A stretch of DNA of 64,000 bases from Pseudoalteromonas sp. (GTDB lineage: Bacteria > Pseudomonadota > Gammaproteobacteria > Enterobacterales > Alteromonadaceae). The notes below the pieces were generated by a model. It saw only the letters and a program-made list of their open reading frames with translations. It had not been told where the DNA came from and searched no databases. Below are positions 46,652-56,933 of this stretch, piece after piece (the first letter of the stretch is position 1; every line of letters starts with the position of its first letter). The translations under genes were made by a program, and so were the position numbers. The stretch is from NCBI RefSeq assembly GCF_018402495.1, contig NZ_JAGYIU010000003.1, positions 62,001 to 126,000 of the forward strand, in the 5' to 3' direction.

Positions 46652-47761
46652 ATGAGCACACAATTTCAAGCATTTAAAGATAAAGTTGAGCACTGTTTAT
46701 GTGCACCTGGCGACGGTGTATTCACGGTTAATACGGCGAAAGAACGCAAAGCAGCACTCAGAAATAAATTATATGGCCAAACTGAAAATGTCGATGTTTT
46801 ATGGCGTGACTCGCTAAATGAATTACCTCACTCACCGCACAAAGCAGTGATGCTGGGGATCAGCTCAGATTGTGGTGGTGGTATTTTACGTGGTGCAAAC
46901 TGGGGGCCCTTATTTTTACGCTCAGCACTGATTGACCAACAAACACAATGTCGCTCATTTGACTTAGGTGATGTGCGCGTAATACCGCACTTATTACACG
47001 ATAAGTACTTAAATGAGGCAACAATTACTAATTGTCAAAAAGCGTTGTACGGTAATGACAATAACGATCATTATGTGAGCCCATTGTCTATTACTGAAGA
47101 TGTGTGTGACAGTTTTTATGCGACATTCCAAGACAAAGGTATTTTTGGTATTGGTGGCGACCACTCAATTAGTTATCCACTTACAAAAGCGTATTTAAAA
47201 GCAAAACGCGACCAAGGTAAACGTACGGCGATTATTCATTTTGATGCCCATACCGATTTATTGGTTGAACGTTTAGGGATTGATTTATGTTTTGGCTCTT
47301 GGTGTACGCATATTTTAGAGTTTTTACCCGCACCACATCATTTAATTCAATTTGGTATTCGTTCAAGTGGTAAGCCTAAATCACACTGGGAAAGTACTTT
47401 TGGTGTTAAACAGCACTGGGCTGCTGAAATTATTGAGCGTGGTGCAGCCGCTGTTGCTGCCGAGACGATTGCGCAACTAAAGGCTGACAAGGTTGATGAA
47501 GTGTATGTAAGCTTTGATATTGATGCGCTTGATGCTGAGTTTGCCTCAGCAACAGGTACACCTGAAGAAAATGGATTAACTCCACAGCATGCACTTGATA
47601 TTTTGTCAGCCATTGCCGGTGAGTTTCCAATAACCGGTGCAGATATGATGGAAATCGCGCCGTTTACCGATAGCTCCTTAGTGGGTCAATCAAGCTCTGA
47701 GACAACATTGAGAGAAGGCGCTAAAATTTCTGCATTTTTAATCGGTGCAATGAATCGATAA
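46652..47761 (+). CDS. Arginase/agmatinase-family ureohydrolase
   Basis: 369 residues. The binuclear Mn ligands appear in order: GIGGDHSISYP, IHFDAHTDL and SFDIDALDAEF. The family hydrolyses guanidino compounds (arginine, agmatine, formiminoglutamate) to urea or formamide. The N-terminal extension of about 60 residues is longer than in classical SpeB. The specific substrate cannot be assigned; a polyamine-related protein (PaeA-like) is encoded two genes downstream, which weakly favours agmatine or arginine. Confidence 0.9.
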   Translation: MSTQFQAFKDKVEHCLCAPGDGVFTVNTAKERKAALRNKLYGQTENVDVLWRDSLNELPHSPHKAVMLGISSDCGGGILRGANWGPLFLRSALIDQQTQCRSFDLGDVRVIPHLLHDKYLNEATITNCQKALYGNDNNDHYVSPLSITEDVCDSFYATFQDKGIFGIGGDHSISYPLTKAYLKAKRDQGKRTAIIHFDAHTDLLVERLGIDLCFGSWCTHILEFLPAPHHLIQFGIRSSGKPKSHWESTFGVKQHWAAEIIERGAAAVAAETIAQLKADKVDEVYVSFDIDALDAEFASATGTPEENGLTPQHALDILSAIAGEFPITGADMMEIAPFTDSSLVGQSSSETTLREGAKISAFLIGAMNR

Positions 47762-47850
47762 TCTCATAATTGGCTATTTGTAAATAATCCGCTATATTGA
47801 GTTGGTTTTAGGTAAAAAGTAACGTCTTTAATTTAATATAGTGGGTTATT

Positions 47851-48552
47851 GTGACTAAGTGGTATTGTGTATTCTTTCTCATTGTGAGTCAGCATTGTGC
47901 GGCTAAACTTACTGTTTTAACAGAGAACTTCGCGCCTGCACAGTATCTTGATGCGAATAATAATTTAGTCGGTGATGCAGCTGATAAAGTGCGATTAGCG
48001 CTCGATAGCACAGGGATTGATTATTCTATTTCTGTGAACGATTGGAGTATGGCGTACAATATTGCATTAAGAGATGCTCAAAGCTGTATATTTTCAATTT
48101 CGCGATCGCCTGAACGTGAAGACAATTTTATTTGGTTTGCTAAGCTTGGCCAATTTGATACCAATTTTTATGCGCTTAAAAGCAAAGGTATTGTGCTAAA
48201 TAATCTCGAGCAGGCTAAGCAATATCGTATTGCGGTTTTAAAAGATAACTACAGCCATCATTACTTACTTTCAAAGGGCTTTAAAGAAAACGAAAATTTA
48301 ATGCTGTTTAGTAGCTTTGATAATATTTTTAAGATAATCCAAACCCGAAGTTCGAGTATTGATTTAGTTGTTATACCAGCGCAGCGAATAAACCATGAAC
48401 AATCTCATTTATTAAATAAATTACAACTCGAATCACTCATGCCCATCAATGCCCATCAAGCCCCTTTATATTTCGCCTGTAATAAAAACCTCCCCGATAA
48501 CGTAAAGCAACAACTTAGCGCGGCTTTTTCTTCGTATGAGTCTAAGCTATAA
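47851..48552 (+). CDS. Periplasmic substrate-binding protein, SBP family 3
   Basis: 233 residues from GTG 47851 with a signal peptide (CVFFLIVSQHCAA). The mature part follows the family-3 solute-binding fold (TENFAPAQYLDANNNLVGDAADKVR, IFSISRSPERE, YRIAVLKDNYSHHYL). No permease or ATPase genes adjoin, so it may be a sensor-like orphan, as is common in Alteromonadales. Confidence 0.85.
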   Translation: MTKWYCVFFLIVSQHCAAKLTVLTENFAPAQYLDANNNLVGDAADKVRLALDSTGIDYSISVNDWSMAYNIALRDAQSCIFSISRSPEREDNFIWFAKLGQFDTNFYALKSKGIVLNNLEQAKQYRIAVLKDNYSHHYLLSKGFKENENLMLFSSFDNIFKIIQTRSSSIDLVVIPAQRINHEQSHLLNKLQLESLMPINAHQAPLYFACNKNLPDNVKQQLSAAFSSYESKL

Positions 48553-48672
48553 ATATTAAGCTTTTGATTTTTATTAGTTATTAATATTATTTAAATATCA
48601 ATTGCCCTGTCTATAAAAGCGTCTATAATCCAGCTGCTTTTGCTTGTAAAAGCGATTATTTTGGAGTTATAA

Positions 48673-49962
48673 ATGGGTGATTTAATCGGGATTGCGTTAT
48701 TAATCTTGATGAGTGCGTTATTTGCGATGTCAGAAATTTCGATTGCCGCTTCACGCAAAATTAAGTTAAGAGTCATGGCGGATGAGGGAAATGTGCAAGC
48801 TTTGGCGGTTTTAAAGTTGCAAGAGCAGCCTGGGGCTTTTTTCGCCATGATCCAAATTACGCTCAATGCGATTGCGATATTAGGCGGGATTGTTGGCGAG
48901 CAAGCATTGTCTCCTTATATGCAAGAAATATTACAGCTGTTTTATCAAGGTCCATTACTTGGGCAAATTAGCTTTGTATTATCGTTTTTAATTATTACCT
49001 CGTTATTTATTTTATTTGCAGATTTACTACCAAAGCGTTTAGCGATGATTTTACCTGAGGCCGTTGCGGTGAGGGTGGTGACGATTATGCGCTGGGTGAC
49101 ATTTGCGCTCACACCACTGGTATTATTTTTTAATGGCTTAACCAATATTGTTTTACGGGTGTTTAAAGTACCCAGTGAACGTGAAGACATTGTGACCACT
49201 GAAGATATTGTTGCGATGATGGATGCAGGTGCTGAGTATGGCAGTTTACAGCAACAAGAGTATGATTTAATTGGTAATGTATTTGATTTAGAAGCGCGTT
49301 TTTTATCAAGTGTTATGTCGCCGCGCGAGCAAATTGTTTATTTTGATATTGATGAATCTAGCGACGATATAGCAAATAAAATTATAGATCACCCGCACAA
49401 TCACTTTTTAGTGTGTAAGGGTAACCTTGATAAGTTAATTGGCTCTGTTGAGTCTAAAGATATTTTACGTCAAGTACTCAAAGGAGAGGCGGCTAACATT
49501 AACGATGATATGCTTGATAAGGATATTTTTTATTTACCAGAAACATTAAGTCTATCTGAGGCGCTAAATGCCTTTAAAACGGCGGTGCACCCTTTTGCGG
49601 TAGTGGTTAATGAATATGCGCTGGTGGTTGGGATTGTTACCGTTAAAGATTTAATGAAAGGTTTTATGGGTGATTTAATAACACATCAAAGTGAAGAATT
49701 AATTATTGAGCGTGACGCTAACTCTTGGTTGGTTGATGGTTTAACGCCGATTGTTGAACTAGCTAAGGTCCTTGAAATTGATGAATTCCCTGATCAAAAT
49801 CATTATGAAACTGTGGCAGGGTATTTAATTTATACTATGAAGCATATTCCAAAACGGGCAGAATTTATTTTGTTTTCAGGTTTTAAATTTGAAGTTGTGG
49901 ACGTGGAAGGAATTCGTATTGAGCAGTTACTAGTCTCTAGAGTTAATACTGATAACGAATAA
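48673..49962 (+). CDS. paeA: PaeA/YtfL-like CNNM-family membrane protein
   Basis: 429 residues: an N-terminal DUF21 membrane domain (MSEISIAASRKIKLRVMADEGN), two CBS domains (from about residue 205, MSPREQIVYFDI) and a CorC/HlyC domain at the end (YETVAGYLI, FEVVDVEG). It matches E. coli YtfL, reported as PaeA, a putrescine/cadaverine exporter protecting at stationary phase. The whole family was once named hemolysin-like. GGAG precedes the ATG. Confidence 0.9.
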   Translation: MGDLIGIALLILMSALFAMSEISIAASRKIKLRVMADEGNVQALAVLKLQEQPGAFFAMIQITLNAIAILGGIVGEQALSPYMQEILQLFYQGPLLGQISFVLSFLIITSLFILFADLLPKRLAMILPEAVAVRVVTIMRWVTFALTPLVLFFNGLTNIVLRVFKVPSEREDIVTTEDIVAMMDAGAEYGSLQQQEYDLIGNVFDLEARFLSSVMSPREQIVYFDIDESSDDIANKIIDHPHNHFLVCKGNLDKLIGSVESKDILRQVLKGEAANINDDMLDKDIFYLPETLSLSEALNAFKTAVHPFAVVVNEYALVVGIVTVKDLMKGFMGDLITHQSEELIIERDANSWLVDGLTPIVELAKVLEIDEFPDQNHYETVAGYLIYTMKHIPKRAEFILFSGFKFEVVDVEGIRIEQLLVSRVNTDNE

Positions 49963-49980
49963 TAACAGCTCACATAGCAT

Positions 49981-50016
49981 AAGAGCAGCTAATGTTATTT
50001 CATTAGCTGCTTTTTT
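49981..50016 (+). terminator. Terminator after the paeA-like gene
   Basis: AGCAGCTAATG and CATTAGCTGCT form a perfect 11-bp stem with a TTATTT loop, followed by a T run. Confidence 0.88.
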
Positions 50017-50129
50017 ATGGGTTTTGCTGAAATAACGCCGCTATTTTTTGCCTTATTTGTGTTACTAACGTATTCAATTGTAAAAATGTGTAAATATTAC
50101 TCAGTGGCTATTTTTAATTGCTTTACTAT

Positions 50130-50157
50130 AGTTTAGAATGATCGTTCATTCTAAACT
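50130..50157. promoter_or_regulatory. Palindromic operator of the RND efflux operon
   Basis: AGTTTAGAATGA-tcgt-TCATTCTAAACT, perfect 12-bp arms with a 4-base spacer, ends 14 bases before the first efflux gene. It is the expected size for a TetR dimer-pair site (compare AcrR and MexR-type operators), and a TetR gene closes the locus. Binding by that regulator is inferred. Confidence 0.75.
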
Positions 50158-50171
50158 AAAAGGTATTTGTC

Positions 50172-51335
50172 ATGCAGCGTTCCCGCATCGCTTTTTTTGT
50201 ATTTTCGGCCCTCGTTGGTTCTGTTGCTCTAAGTGGTTGTGATCAGGTAGCTGAACAACCAAAGGCGTCTGCTCCTGCAGCGACACCGGTTGGTGTGATC
50301 ACATTAAAAAGCCAAGCTATTACACTTAAAAAAGAATTACCAGGGCGTGTGAGTGCATCTCAAATTGCACAAATTCGCCCTCAAGTCAGTGGTATTGTTC
50401 AATCTCGGTTATTTGAAGAAGGCACACAGGTTGAGCGAGGCCAGGCGCTTTATCAAATTAACCCTGACATTTTTGAAGCGGAATTAGCAGCCAGCAAAGC
50501 GGCCGTTGCGCGCGCAGAGGCTGGTATTGCAAGCAGTAAATCTAAAGCATCGCGTTATAAAGAATTGCTAGAAATTAAAGCGGTAAGCCAACAAGACTTT
50601 GATGAAGCTGACGCCGCTTATAAGCAAGCATCAGCAGAATTATTAACAGCAAAAGCGCAGTTACAAAGCGCACAAATTAATCTTGATTACAGTCATGTAA
50701 ATGCGCCTATTAGTGGTCAAATTAGTAAATCAAGTGTGACTGTGGGTGCATTAGTGAGCGCAAATCAAGAGATAGCATTGGCAACAGTAACGCAATTGGA
50801 TCCTATTTATGTTGACCTAACACAATCAAGTAACGAGCTCACACAATTAAAAAAAGCCTTAGCTGATGGTTCACTGAGTGTTGATGCGCAAATACAAACC
50901 GATGTTGAACTAATGATGGAAGATGGTTCTATTTATCCTCATAAGGGAACGCTTCAATTCTCAGAGGTAACGGTAGACCCAAGTACGGGCTCTGTGACTT
51001 TACGGGCTAAATTTCCAAACCCTGAAAAACTCTTGCTTCCAGGTATGTATGTTCGTGCTCAAGTTGTTGAAGGTGTTAAATCGAACGCCATATTAGCGCC
51101 ACAACGGGGGGTGAGCCGCAACACTAAAGGTGAACCGACAGCAATGGTTGTTAGTAACGAAAACACCGTTGAAAGTCGCGTGCTAAAAGTAGAACGTACT
51201 TTAGGGTCTAACTGGTTGGTGAGCGAAGGCTTAGCCGAGGGCGATCAATTGATTGTTGAAGGGCTTCAGAAAATTCGCCCTGGCGCACCGGTTGCTGCAT
51301 CGCAAGTATCGTCTTCAGCAAATAATAGCCAATAA
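50172..51335 (+). CDS. RND efflux periplasmic adaptor (AcrA/MexA-type lipoprotein)
   Basis: 387 residues. The lipobox LSGC puts the lipid-anchored Cys at 23. The lipoyl halves ([30 protein letters not shown] and [20 protein letters not shown]) flank a coiled-coil hairpin; beta-barrel and membrane-proximal domains follow. It bridges the pump and outer-membrane channel. First gene of a three-gene operon; 11 bases to the pump gene. Confidence 0.95.
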   Translation: MQRSRIAFFVFSALVGSVALSGCDQVAEQPKASAPAATPVGVITLKSQAITLKKELPGRVSASQIAQIRPQVSGIVQSRLFEEGTQVERGQALYQINPDIFEAELAASKAAVARAEAGIASSKSKASRYKELLEIKAVSQQDFDEADAAYKQASAELLTAKAQLQSAQINLDYSHVNAPISGQISKSSVTVGALVSANQEIALATVTQLDPIYVDLTQSSNELTQLKKALADGSLSVDAQIQTDVELMMEDGSIYPHKGTLQFSEVTVDPSTGSVTLRAKFPNPEKLLLPGMYVRAQVVEGVKSNAILAPQRGVSRNTKGEPTAMVVSNENTVESRVLKVERTLGSNWLVSEGLAEGDQLIVEGLQKIRPGAPVAASQVSSSANNSQ

Positions 51336-51346
51336 CGGAGAAGTTC

Positions 51347-54300
51347 ATGTCACGATTTTTTATCGATAGGCCTATTTTTGCCTGGGTACTGGCTATTGTC
51401 GTTATGCTTGCAGGTATTATTGCGGTTAAAAATTTACCCGTTGCTCAGTATCCGTCTATTGCGCCCCCTGCTATTACGATTACAGCTAATTACCCAGGTG
51501 CTTCTGCGCGTACTTTAGAGGATTCGGTTACTCAGGTTATTGAACAAAAAATGAAAGGGTTAGATGGCCTGCTATATATGTCATCAACGTCTGAATCAAG
51601 CGGTTCAACAACACTGACACTGACCTTTGATGCCGAAACTAACCCTGATATTGCACAGGTACAAGTACAAAATAAATTAGCCAGCGCGACCCCTTTACTA
51701 CCTGAAGAAGTTCAACGTCAGGGTGTTGTGGTTGCTAAGTCATCGTCTAGTTTTTTACTTGTTGTTGGTTTTGTATCGCAAGATGGCAGTATGACCAATA
51801 TTGATATTGGTGACTATGTTTCATCAAATGTGCAAGATATTGTGTCACGTGTAGACGGGGTAGGCGAAGTTGAGTTGTTTGGCTCTCAATACGCAATGCG
51901 TATTTGGTTAGATCCCGCTAAATTACAAAACTACAAGTTAACCCCAAACGATATATCTGCGGCTATTAAAGCGCAAAATGCACAAGTGTCTGCGGGTCAG
52001 CTCGGTGGTATGCCGTCATTGGCTGGGCAGCAACTTAATGCCACGGTCACCGCTCAAAGTCGATTACAAACACCTGAGCAGTTTAAAGATATTTTGGTGA
52101 AAACGAATGCTGATGGTTCGATTGTGCGCCTTCAAGATGTGGCAAAAGTTGAGCTTGGTGGCGAAAGCTACGGTGTGGTTGCGCGTTATAATGGTAAACC
52201 GGCATCGGGATTAGGTGTAAAGTTAGCCAGTGGTGCGAATGCGTTGGATACAGCGCAAGGTGTAAAAGATGCACTTGAAGAGCTTAAGCCGTTTTTTCCG
52301 CAGGGGCTTGAAGCTGTTGTTCCTTATGACACCACGCCTTTTGTTGCATTATCAATTGAAAAAGTAGTGCATACGCTAATTGAAGCAGTTGTTTTGGTAT
52401 TTGTTGTAATGTATTTGTTTTTACAAAACTTTAGAGCAACTATTATTCCAACTATTGCAGTACCTGTAGTATTGCTGGGTACATTTGGTATTTTATTTAC
52501 TTTCGGATACTCAATTAATACCCTCACTATGTTTGCTATGGTGCTTGCTATAGGTTTACTGGTAGATGATGCGATTGTTGTTGTTGAAAACGTTGAGCGT
52601 TTAATGACCGAAGAAAAACTCTCGGCAGTTGAAGCAACACGAAAATCAATGGATGAAATTAAAGGGGCGCTTGTTGGTATTGCTATGGTGCTTTCGGCTG
52701 TATTTATTCCTATGGCATTTTTTAGTGGCTCGACAGGGGTCATTTACCGCCAGTTTTCTATTACGCTAGTTTCAGCAATGGGTCTGTCGGTACTGGTTGC
52801 GCTTATATTAACACCTGCTTTGTGTGCCACGTTGTTAAAGCCAAGCCATGTTCATAACAGCGACTCATTCATAGGGCGTTTTTTTACAGGCTTTAACCGT
52901 CGATTCGATAAAACTAATCAAGGGGCGCAAGGTTTTGTTGGGCGGATGATCAAACATTCAAAGCGTTACTTGCTAAGCTATGTATTGATTGTTGGTGGTA
53001 TGGTCACTATTTTTTCAAGCTTGCCAACCGCATTTTTACCCGATGAAGACCAAGGTATTTTGTTTACCCAAGTCATGCTACCTGCTGGCGCTACTTCAGA
53101 GCAAACGCTTGAGGTGGTTAAAAAAGTTGAGAACCACTACCTAGAAGATCAATCTGAAGCCGTGCGTTCGGTATTTAGTGTTATAGGCTTTAGCTTTGCA
53201 GGTTCAGGACAAAACTCAGCAATTGGCTTTGTGGGCTTAAAACATTGGGATGAACGTCAGCGTGATGATTTATCTGTTGGGGCTGTTGCAGGAAAAGCGA
53301 TGGGCTATTTTTCAACAATTAAAGAAGCGTTTGTATTTGCGTTTCCCCCTCCGGCTATTGTTGAGCTAGGTACAGCAAATGGCTTTAATATGTTTTTGCA
53401 AGACCGTGTAGGTTTAGGTCATGATGAGTTATTAAAAGCACGCAATCAATTATTAGGTATGGCGAGTCAAAGCCCAATTTTGGCAGGTGTTCGTCCTAAT
53501 GGTCAAGAAGACATGCCTGAATTACAGCTTGATATTGATCTTGCAAAAGCAGAAGCACTCGGCTTATCGCAAGGTGATATTAATAATACGCTTTCAACGG
53601 CGTGGGGTAGTAGCTACGTTAATGATTTTATCGACCGTGGTCGCGTTAAAAAGGTGTACCTGCAAGGTCAAGCCGATGCGCGTATGGTGCCTGAGGACTT
53701 AAATAAATGGTATGTGCGTAATAAAAACGGCGATATGGTGCCATTCTCTGCATTTGCCAGCTCTCACTGGTCTTATGGTTCGCCTCGTTTAGAGCGTTAT
53801 AATGGGTTTTCAGCAATGGAAATTCAAGGCAGTGCGGCGCCTGGTTACAGCACAGGCCAGGCTATGGATGAAATGGAGCGATTAGTTAGTCAGTTACCAC
53901 CAGGGTTTGCCTCTGAATGGACTGGTATTTCATATCAAGAGCGTTCAAGTGGTGGCCAAGCACCTATGCTATATGGGCTATCCCTTTTATTTGTATTTTT
54001 ATGTTTAGCTGCGCTTTATGAAAGTTGGTCAATACCCTTTGCGGTAATGATGATTGTTCCGCTGGGTATTTTAGGTGCAGTTTTAGCCGCTTTTATGGGG
54101 GGGTTATCAAACGATATTTACTTGCAAGTAGGGTTATTAACCACCATTGGATTAGCGTCTAAAAATGCTATTTTAATTGTTGAATTTGCCAATCATAAAA
54201 TTGATGAGGGCTTAAGCTTAGCTGACTCGGCTATTGCGGCGGTACGTCTTCGCCTACGCCCTATTTTAATGACCTCAATGGCCTTTGTGTGTGGTGTACT

Positions 54301-54478
54301 GCCATTAGCCATTGCTTCAAGTGCAGGCTCAGGCGCACAAAATGCTTTAGGTATTTCAATTATTGGTGGAACACTTGCTGCTTCGTCACTGGTGGTTATT
54401 TTTGTTCCGTTATTTTTTGTTTTAGTACGCAGACTCTTTTCGGGTAAACGTAAAACGGCCTCGCAGGAGCAAGTGTAA
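51347..54478 (+). CDS. RND multidrug efflux pump (AcrB/MexB-type)
   Basis: 1043 residues, 12 membrane helices and two large periplasmic loops. The proton relay is visible: the DD pair in [17 protein letters not shown] (helix 4) and Lys in [14 protein letters not shown] (helix 10). The family signature [13 protein letters not shown] is near the N-terminus. It should export hydrophobic drugs, bile-like compounds or solvents with the adjacent adaptor and channel. Confidence 0.97.
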   Translation: MSRFFIDRPIFAWVLAIVVMLAGIIAVKNLPVAQYPSIAPPAITITANYPGASARTLEDSVTQVIEQKMKGLDGLLYMSSTSESSGSTTLTLTFDAETNPDIAQVQVQNKLASATPLLPEEVQRQGVVVAKSSSSFLLVVGFVSQDGSMTNIDIGDYVSSNVQDIVSRVDGVGEVELFGSQYAMRIWLDPAKLQNYKLTPNDISAAIKAQNAQVSAGQLGGMPSLAGQQLNATVTAQSRLQTPEQFKDILVKTNADGSIVRLQDVAKVELGGESYGVVARYNGKPASGLGVKLASGANALDTAQGVKDALEELKPFFPQGLEAVVPYDTTPFVALSIEKVVHTLIEAVVLVFVVMYLFLQNFRATIIPTIAVPVVLLGTFGILFTFGYSINTLTMFAMVLAIGLLVDDAIVVVENVERLMTEEKLSAVEATRKSMDEIKGALVGIAMVLSAVFIPMAFFSGSTGVIYRQFSITLVSAMGLSVLVALILTPALCATLLKPSHVHNSDSFIGRFFTGFNRRFDKTNQGAQGFVGRMIKHSKRYLLSYVLIVGGMVTIFSSLPTAFLPDEDQGILFTQVMLPAGATSEQTLEVVKKVENHYLEDQSEAVRSVFSVIGFSFAGSGQNSAIGFVGLKHWDERQRDDLSVGAVAGKAMGYFSTIKEAFVFAFPPPAIVELGTANGFNMFLQDRVGLGHDELLKARNQLLGMASQSPILAGVRPNGQEDMPELQLDIDLAKAEALGLSQGDINNTLSTAWGSSYVNDFIDRGRVKKVYLQGQADARMVPEDLNKWYVRNKNGDMVPFSAFASSHWSYGSPRLERYNGFSAMEIQGSAAPGYSTGQAMDEMERLVSQLPPGFASEWTGISYQERSSGGQAPMLYGLSLLFVFLCLAALYESWSIPFAVMMIVPLGILGAVLAAFMGGLSNDIYLQVGLLTTIGLASKNAILIVEFANHKIDEGLSLADSAIAAVRLRLRPILMTSMAFVCGVLPLAIASSAGSGAQNALGISIIGGTLAASSLVVIFVPLFFVLVRRLFSGKRKTASQEQV

Positions 54479-55887
54479 TGAGTTTAAAAGCAATCAGTCT
54501 TAGTGCCTTAACGTTAGTCATTTTATCTGGATGCCAATTAGCACCTAAACAAGAAACGCTTAATTTACCTGTCCCTGATGCGTATGCATCAGAGACAGGG
54601 GATGAGCAGGTATCCTCATTAAAGTGGCAGCAGTTTTTTAATGATGAAAAGCTCATAACACTGATATCACAAAGTCTTGAGCATAATAAAGATCTACAAA
54701 TTGCCGCTTTAAATGTGCAGCGAGTGCGAGGCTTATATCAGATCGAAGATGCCGCGCTATATCCTTCACTCGATTTTAATGCATCAGGCAATCGTCAGCG
54801 TTTACCCGGTGATTTATCAGCAAGTGGTCAGCCCCAAATTAGTTCTCAATACAGTGCCACTGTAGGTATGACAGCTTATGAGCTAGATTTATGGGGAAAA
54901 GTGCGTAATCAGTCAGCGCAGGCTTTACAAACGCTTTACTCCACACAGCTTAGTCAATACAGCATGCAGGTATCGTTAATTTCTGAGCTTGCTAACGCGT
55001 GGCTAAATTATGCGACCGATCAGCAGCTACTGGCGTTGGCCAAAGAGACGTTATCTTCGCAACAGGCGTCTTTATCTTTAACACAAAAAAGTGTTGATTT
55101 GGGCGCTGCTTCGAAAATTACTCTCGAGCAATTAAAAAGCACCGTGGCAACGGCTAAAGTCGATATTGCTAAATATCAGCGTTTGCTCAAGCGCGACAAA
55201 AATGCGCTTGATTTATTAGTAGGTACAACGGTTAGTAATGAGTTGCTGCCGTCAGTAAAGTTAAATACCCTGCTTGACTTACCTGAGGTTCCAGTTGGTT
55301 TGCCTTCTGATTTACTAACACAGCGACCTGATATAAAAGCTGCTGAGCATCAATTATTAGCCGCAAATGCCAACATCGGTATTGCACGTGCTGCTTTTTA
55401 TCCAAGTATTAGTTTAACTGCCAATGCGGGTACTGCATCAAATGATTTAAATAATTTATTTGATGCAGGCTCTGGCACATGGAGCTTTATGCCATCAGTA
55501 AATTTACCTATTTTTAATATGGGTCGAAATCAAGCGAATTTAGATGTAGCTAATGCTCAGCGGCAAGTTGCAGTTGCAACTTATGAGCAAAAAATTCAGC
55601 AAGCATTTCGTGAAGTAGCTGATGTACTCGCTAATAGAAAAGGGTATAACGCACAGTTAATGGCTCTTGAGGAGTTATTACAAAGTCGAAAGACAACCTT
55701 TGAATTATCGCAAGCGCGTTACGATAAAGGGGTTGATAGCTTTTTACAAGTGCTCGACGCTCAGCGAACTTGGTATAGTGCACAGCAACAATTGATTACG
55801 GGTCAACAAGCATTGCTTGCAAGCCAAATCAACTTATATAAAGCCGTTGGTGGTGGCTGGGAAGCTACAAACACAAATATTGAGTAA
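54478..55887 (+). CDS. RND efflux outer-membrane channel (OprM/NodT-type lipoprotein)
   Basis: 469 residues with lipobox LSGC (Cys19). Two repeated outer-membrane-efflux domains form the trimeric channel; TQRPDIKAAEHQLLAANANIGIARAAFYPSI-type motif (seen from about residue 280) is typical of OprM. The ATG shares one base with the pump stop (TAATG). It completes a tripartite pump. Confidence 0.95.
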   Translation: MSLKAISLSALTLVILSGCQLAPKQETLNLPVPDAYASETGDEQVSSLKWQQFFNDEKLITLISQSLEHNKDLQIAALNVQRVRGLYQIEDAALYPSLDFNASGNRQRLPGDLSASGQPQISSQYSATVGMTAYELDLWGKVRNQSAQALQTLYSTQLSQYSMQVSLISELANAWLNYATDQQLLALAKETLSSQQASLSLTQKSVDLGAASKITLEQLKSTVATAKVDIAKYQRLLKRDKNALDLLVGTTVSNELLPSVKLNTLLDLPEVPVGLPSDLLTQRPDIKAAEHQLLAANANIGIARAAFYPSISLTANAGTASNDLNNLFDAGSGTWSFMPSVNLPIFNMGRNQANLDVANAQRQVAVATYEQKIQQAFREVADVLANRKGYNAQLMALEELLQSRKTTFELSQARYDKGVDSFLQVLDAQRTWYSAQQQLITGQQALLASQINLYKAVGGGWEATNTNIE

Positions 55888-55943
55888 AGTAGTCTGATAA
55901 GGCTTGTTGGCTATGGCAGGTTTTATGCGAGTAAAGTAATGCT

Positions 55944-55984
55944 GTTTAACGTTTAGCTTTGTTACTACAAGATAAACGTTAAAC
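55944..55984. repeat. 11-bp inverted repeat between the efflux operon and its tetR gene
   Basis: GTTTAACGTTT (55944-55954) and AAACGTTAAAC (55974-55984) have a 19-base spacer. It lacks a T tail, so a second regulator site or a processing/attenuation hairpin is more likely than a plain terminator. Confidence 0.5.
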
Positions 55985-56019
55985 ATTTCGAGTTAAGTAG
56001 CTCGGTGGTGGAGTTTTAA

Positions 56020-56643
56020 ATGAGTCCTAAAGGTAAAAAGCACCTTGATCCGGTGCAAGCACAAGCGCGTCGTGATCAAGTATTAACGGCTGCGGCTGAT
56101 TGTTTTCGCCGTAAAGGCTATCATGGTGCGGGCATGGCAGAGATAGCCCGAACAGCAGGGATGAGCGCCGGTCATATATACAATTACTTTGATAGTAAAG
56201 AAGCGATTATTGAAAGTATTATTGAAAAAGACATGCAAGAGATGTTTTCAATATTTCAAGAGTTTGAAGATCAACCCGGTGATATTTTAACGGTATTACT
56301 TGATGGTTTGCATCATGGTGTAGAGCGCCACATGGATACAGGTGCTTGCGTTGTTGACCTAGACATGATGGCAGAGGCAAGTCGAAATAAGAAAGTTGCT
56401 TTATTACTGCGTGAGGCTGACACACAAGCACGTAACAGAATGCGTGATTTATTAGTCAGCGAAAGTAGTTTAATTAAATCACATTCAGAGCAAGAACTAG
56501 AAAGCCGTATTAATGTGATTTTTTCGGTGATGGCAGGGCTTTTATTACGCAAAATGCTGTTTCCTGAATTGACCGAAGAAACAGTTTTGATTGCGCTGCG
56601 ACCGGCAATGAAAACATTATTGATGCCATTTAATAACCAATGA
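56020..56643 (+). CDS. TetR-family repressor of the efflux operon
   Basis: 207 residues. The N-terminal helix-turn-helix (residues about 17-65: DQVLTAAADCFRRKGYHGAGMAEIARTAGMSAGHIYNYF) is canonical; the C-terminal ligand domain is divergent. Its place directly after the pump genes on the same strand suggests it is the local repressor that binds the palindrome before the operon. Ligands unknown. GGAG precedes the ATG. Confidence 0.9.
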   Translation: MSPKGKKHLDPVQAQARRDQVLTAAADCFRRKGYHGAGMAEIARTAGMSAGHIYNYFDSKEAIIESIIEKDMQEMFSIFQEFEDQPGDILTVLLDGLHHGVERHMDTGACVVDLDMMAEASRNKKVALLLREADTQARNRMRDLLVSESSLIKSHSEQELESRINVIFSVMAGLLLRKMLFPELTEETVLIALRPAMKTLLMPFNNQ

Positions 56644-56784
56644 GACAGCTCATTAGTATGAATATTTGACTGATCTTGTTGTAAATATGAAAGAGTTACC
56701 GTGTTTTAAAACGGGTTTAATTTAAGCTTAATAAATAAAGCTAAGTGGGCTGCTGTAAAGAAAAGTACCTGCTTTTGCTGTTAA

Positions 56785-56811
56785 AAGCCTGTATTAACAA
56801 AGGCTTATTTT
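56785..56811 (+). terminator. Weak hairpin between tetR and the phosphatase-kinase gene
   Basis: AAGCCT and AGGCTT pair over a 10-base loop, then ATTTTTAG. It lies about 140 bases past tetR and is weak. Confidence 0.35.
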
Positions 56812-56933
56812 TAGTAATAGAGTACTAGCACCTTAGGCGTAACGACACCATGTAAGATAAGTTGCTTTTTTGGCGTATTACTTGCTAATTAGGGTTGGCG
56901 CTAATGTGGCGCTGCCAATACAAAGGAGAGCAT

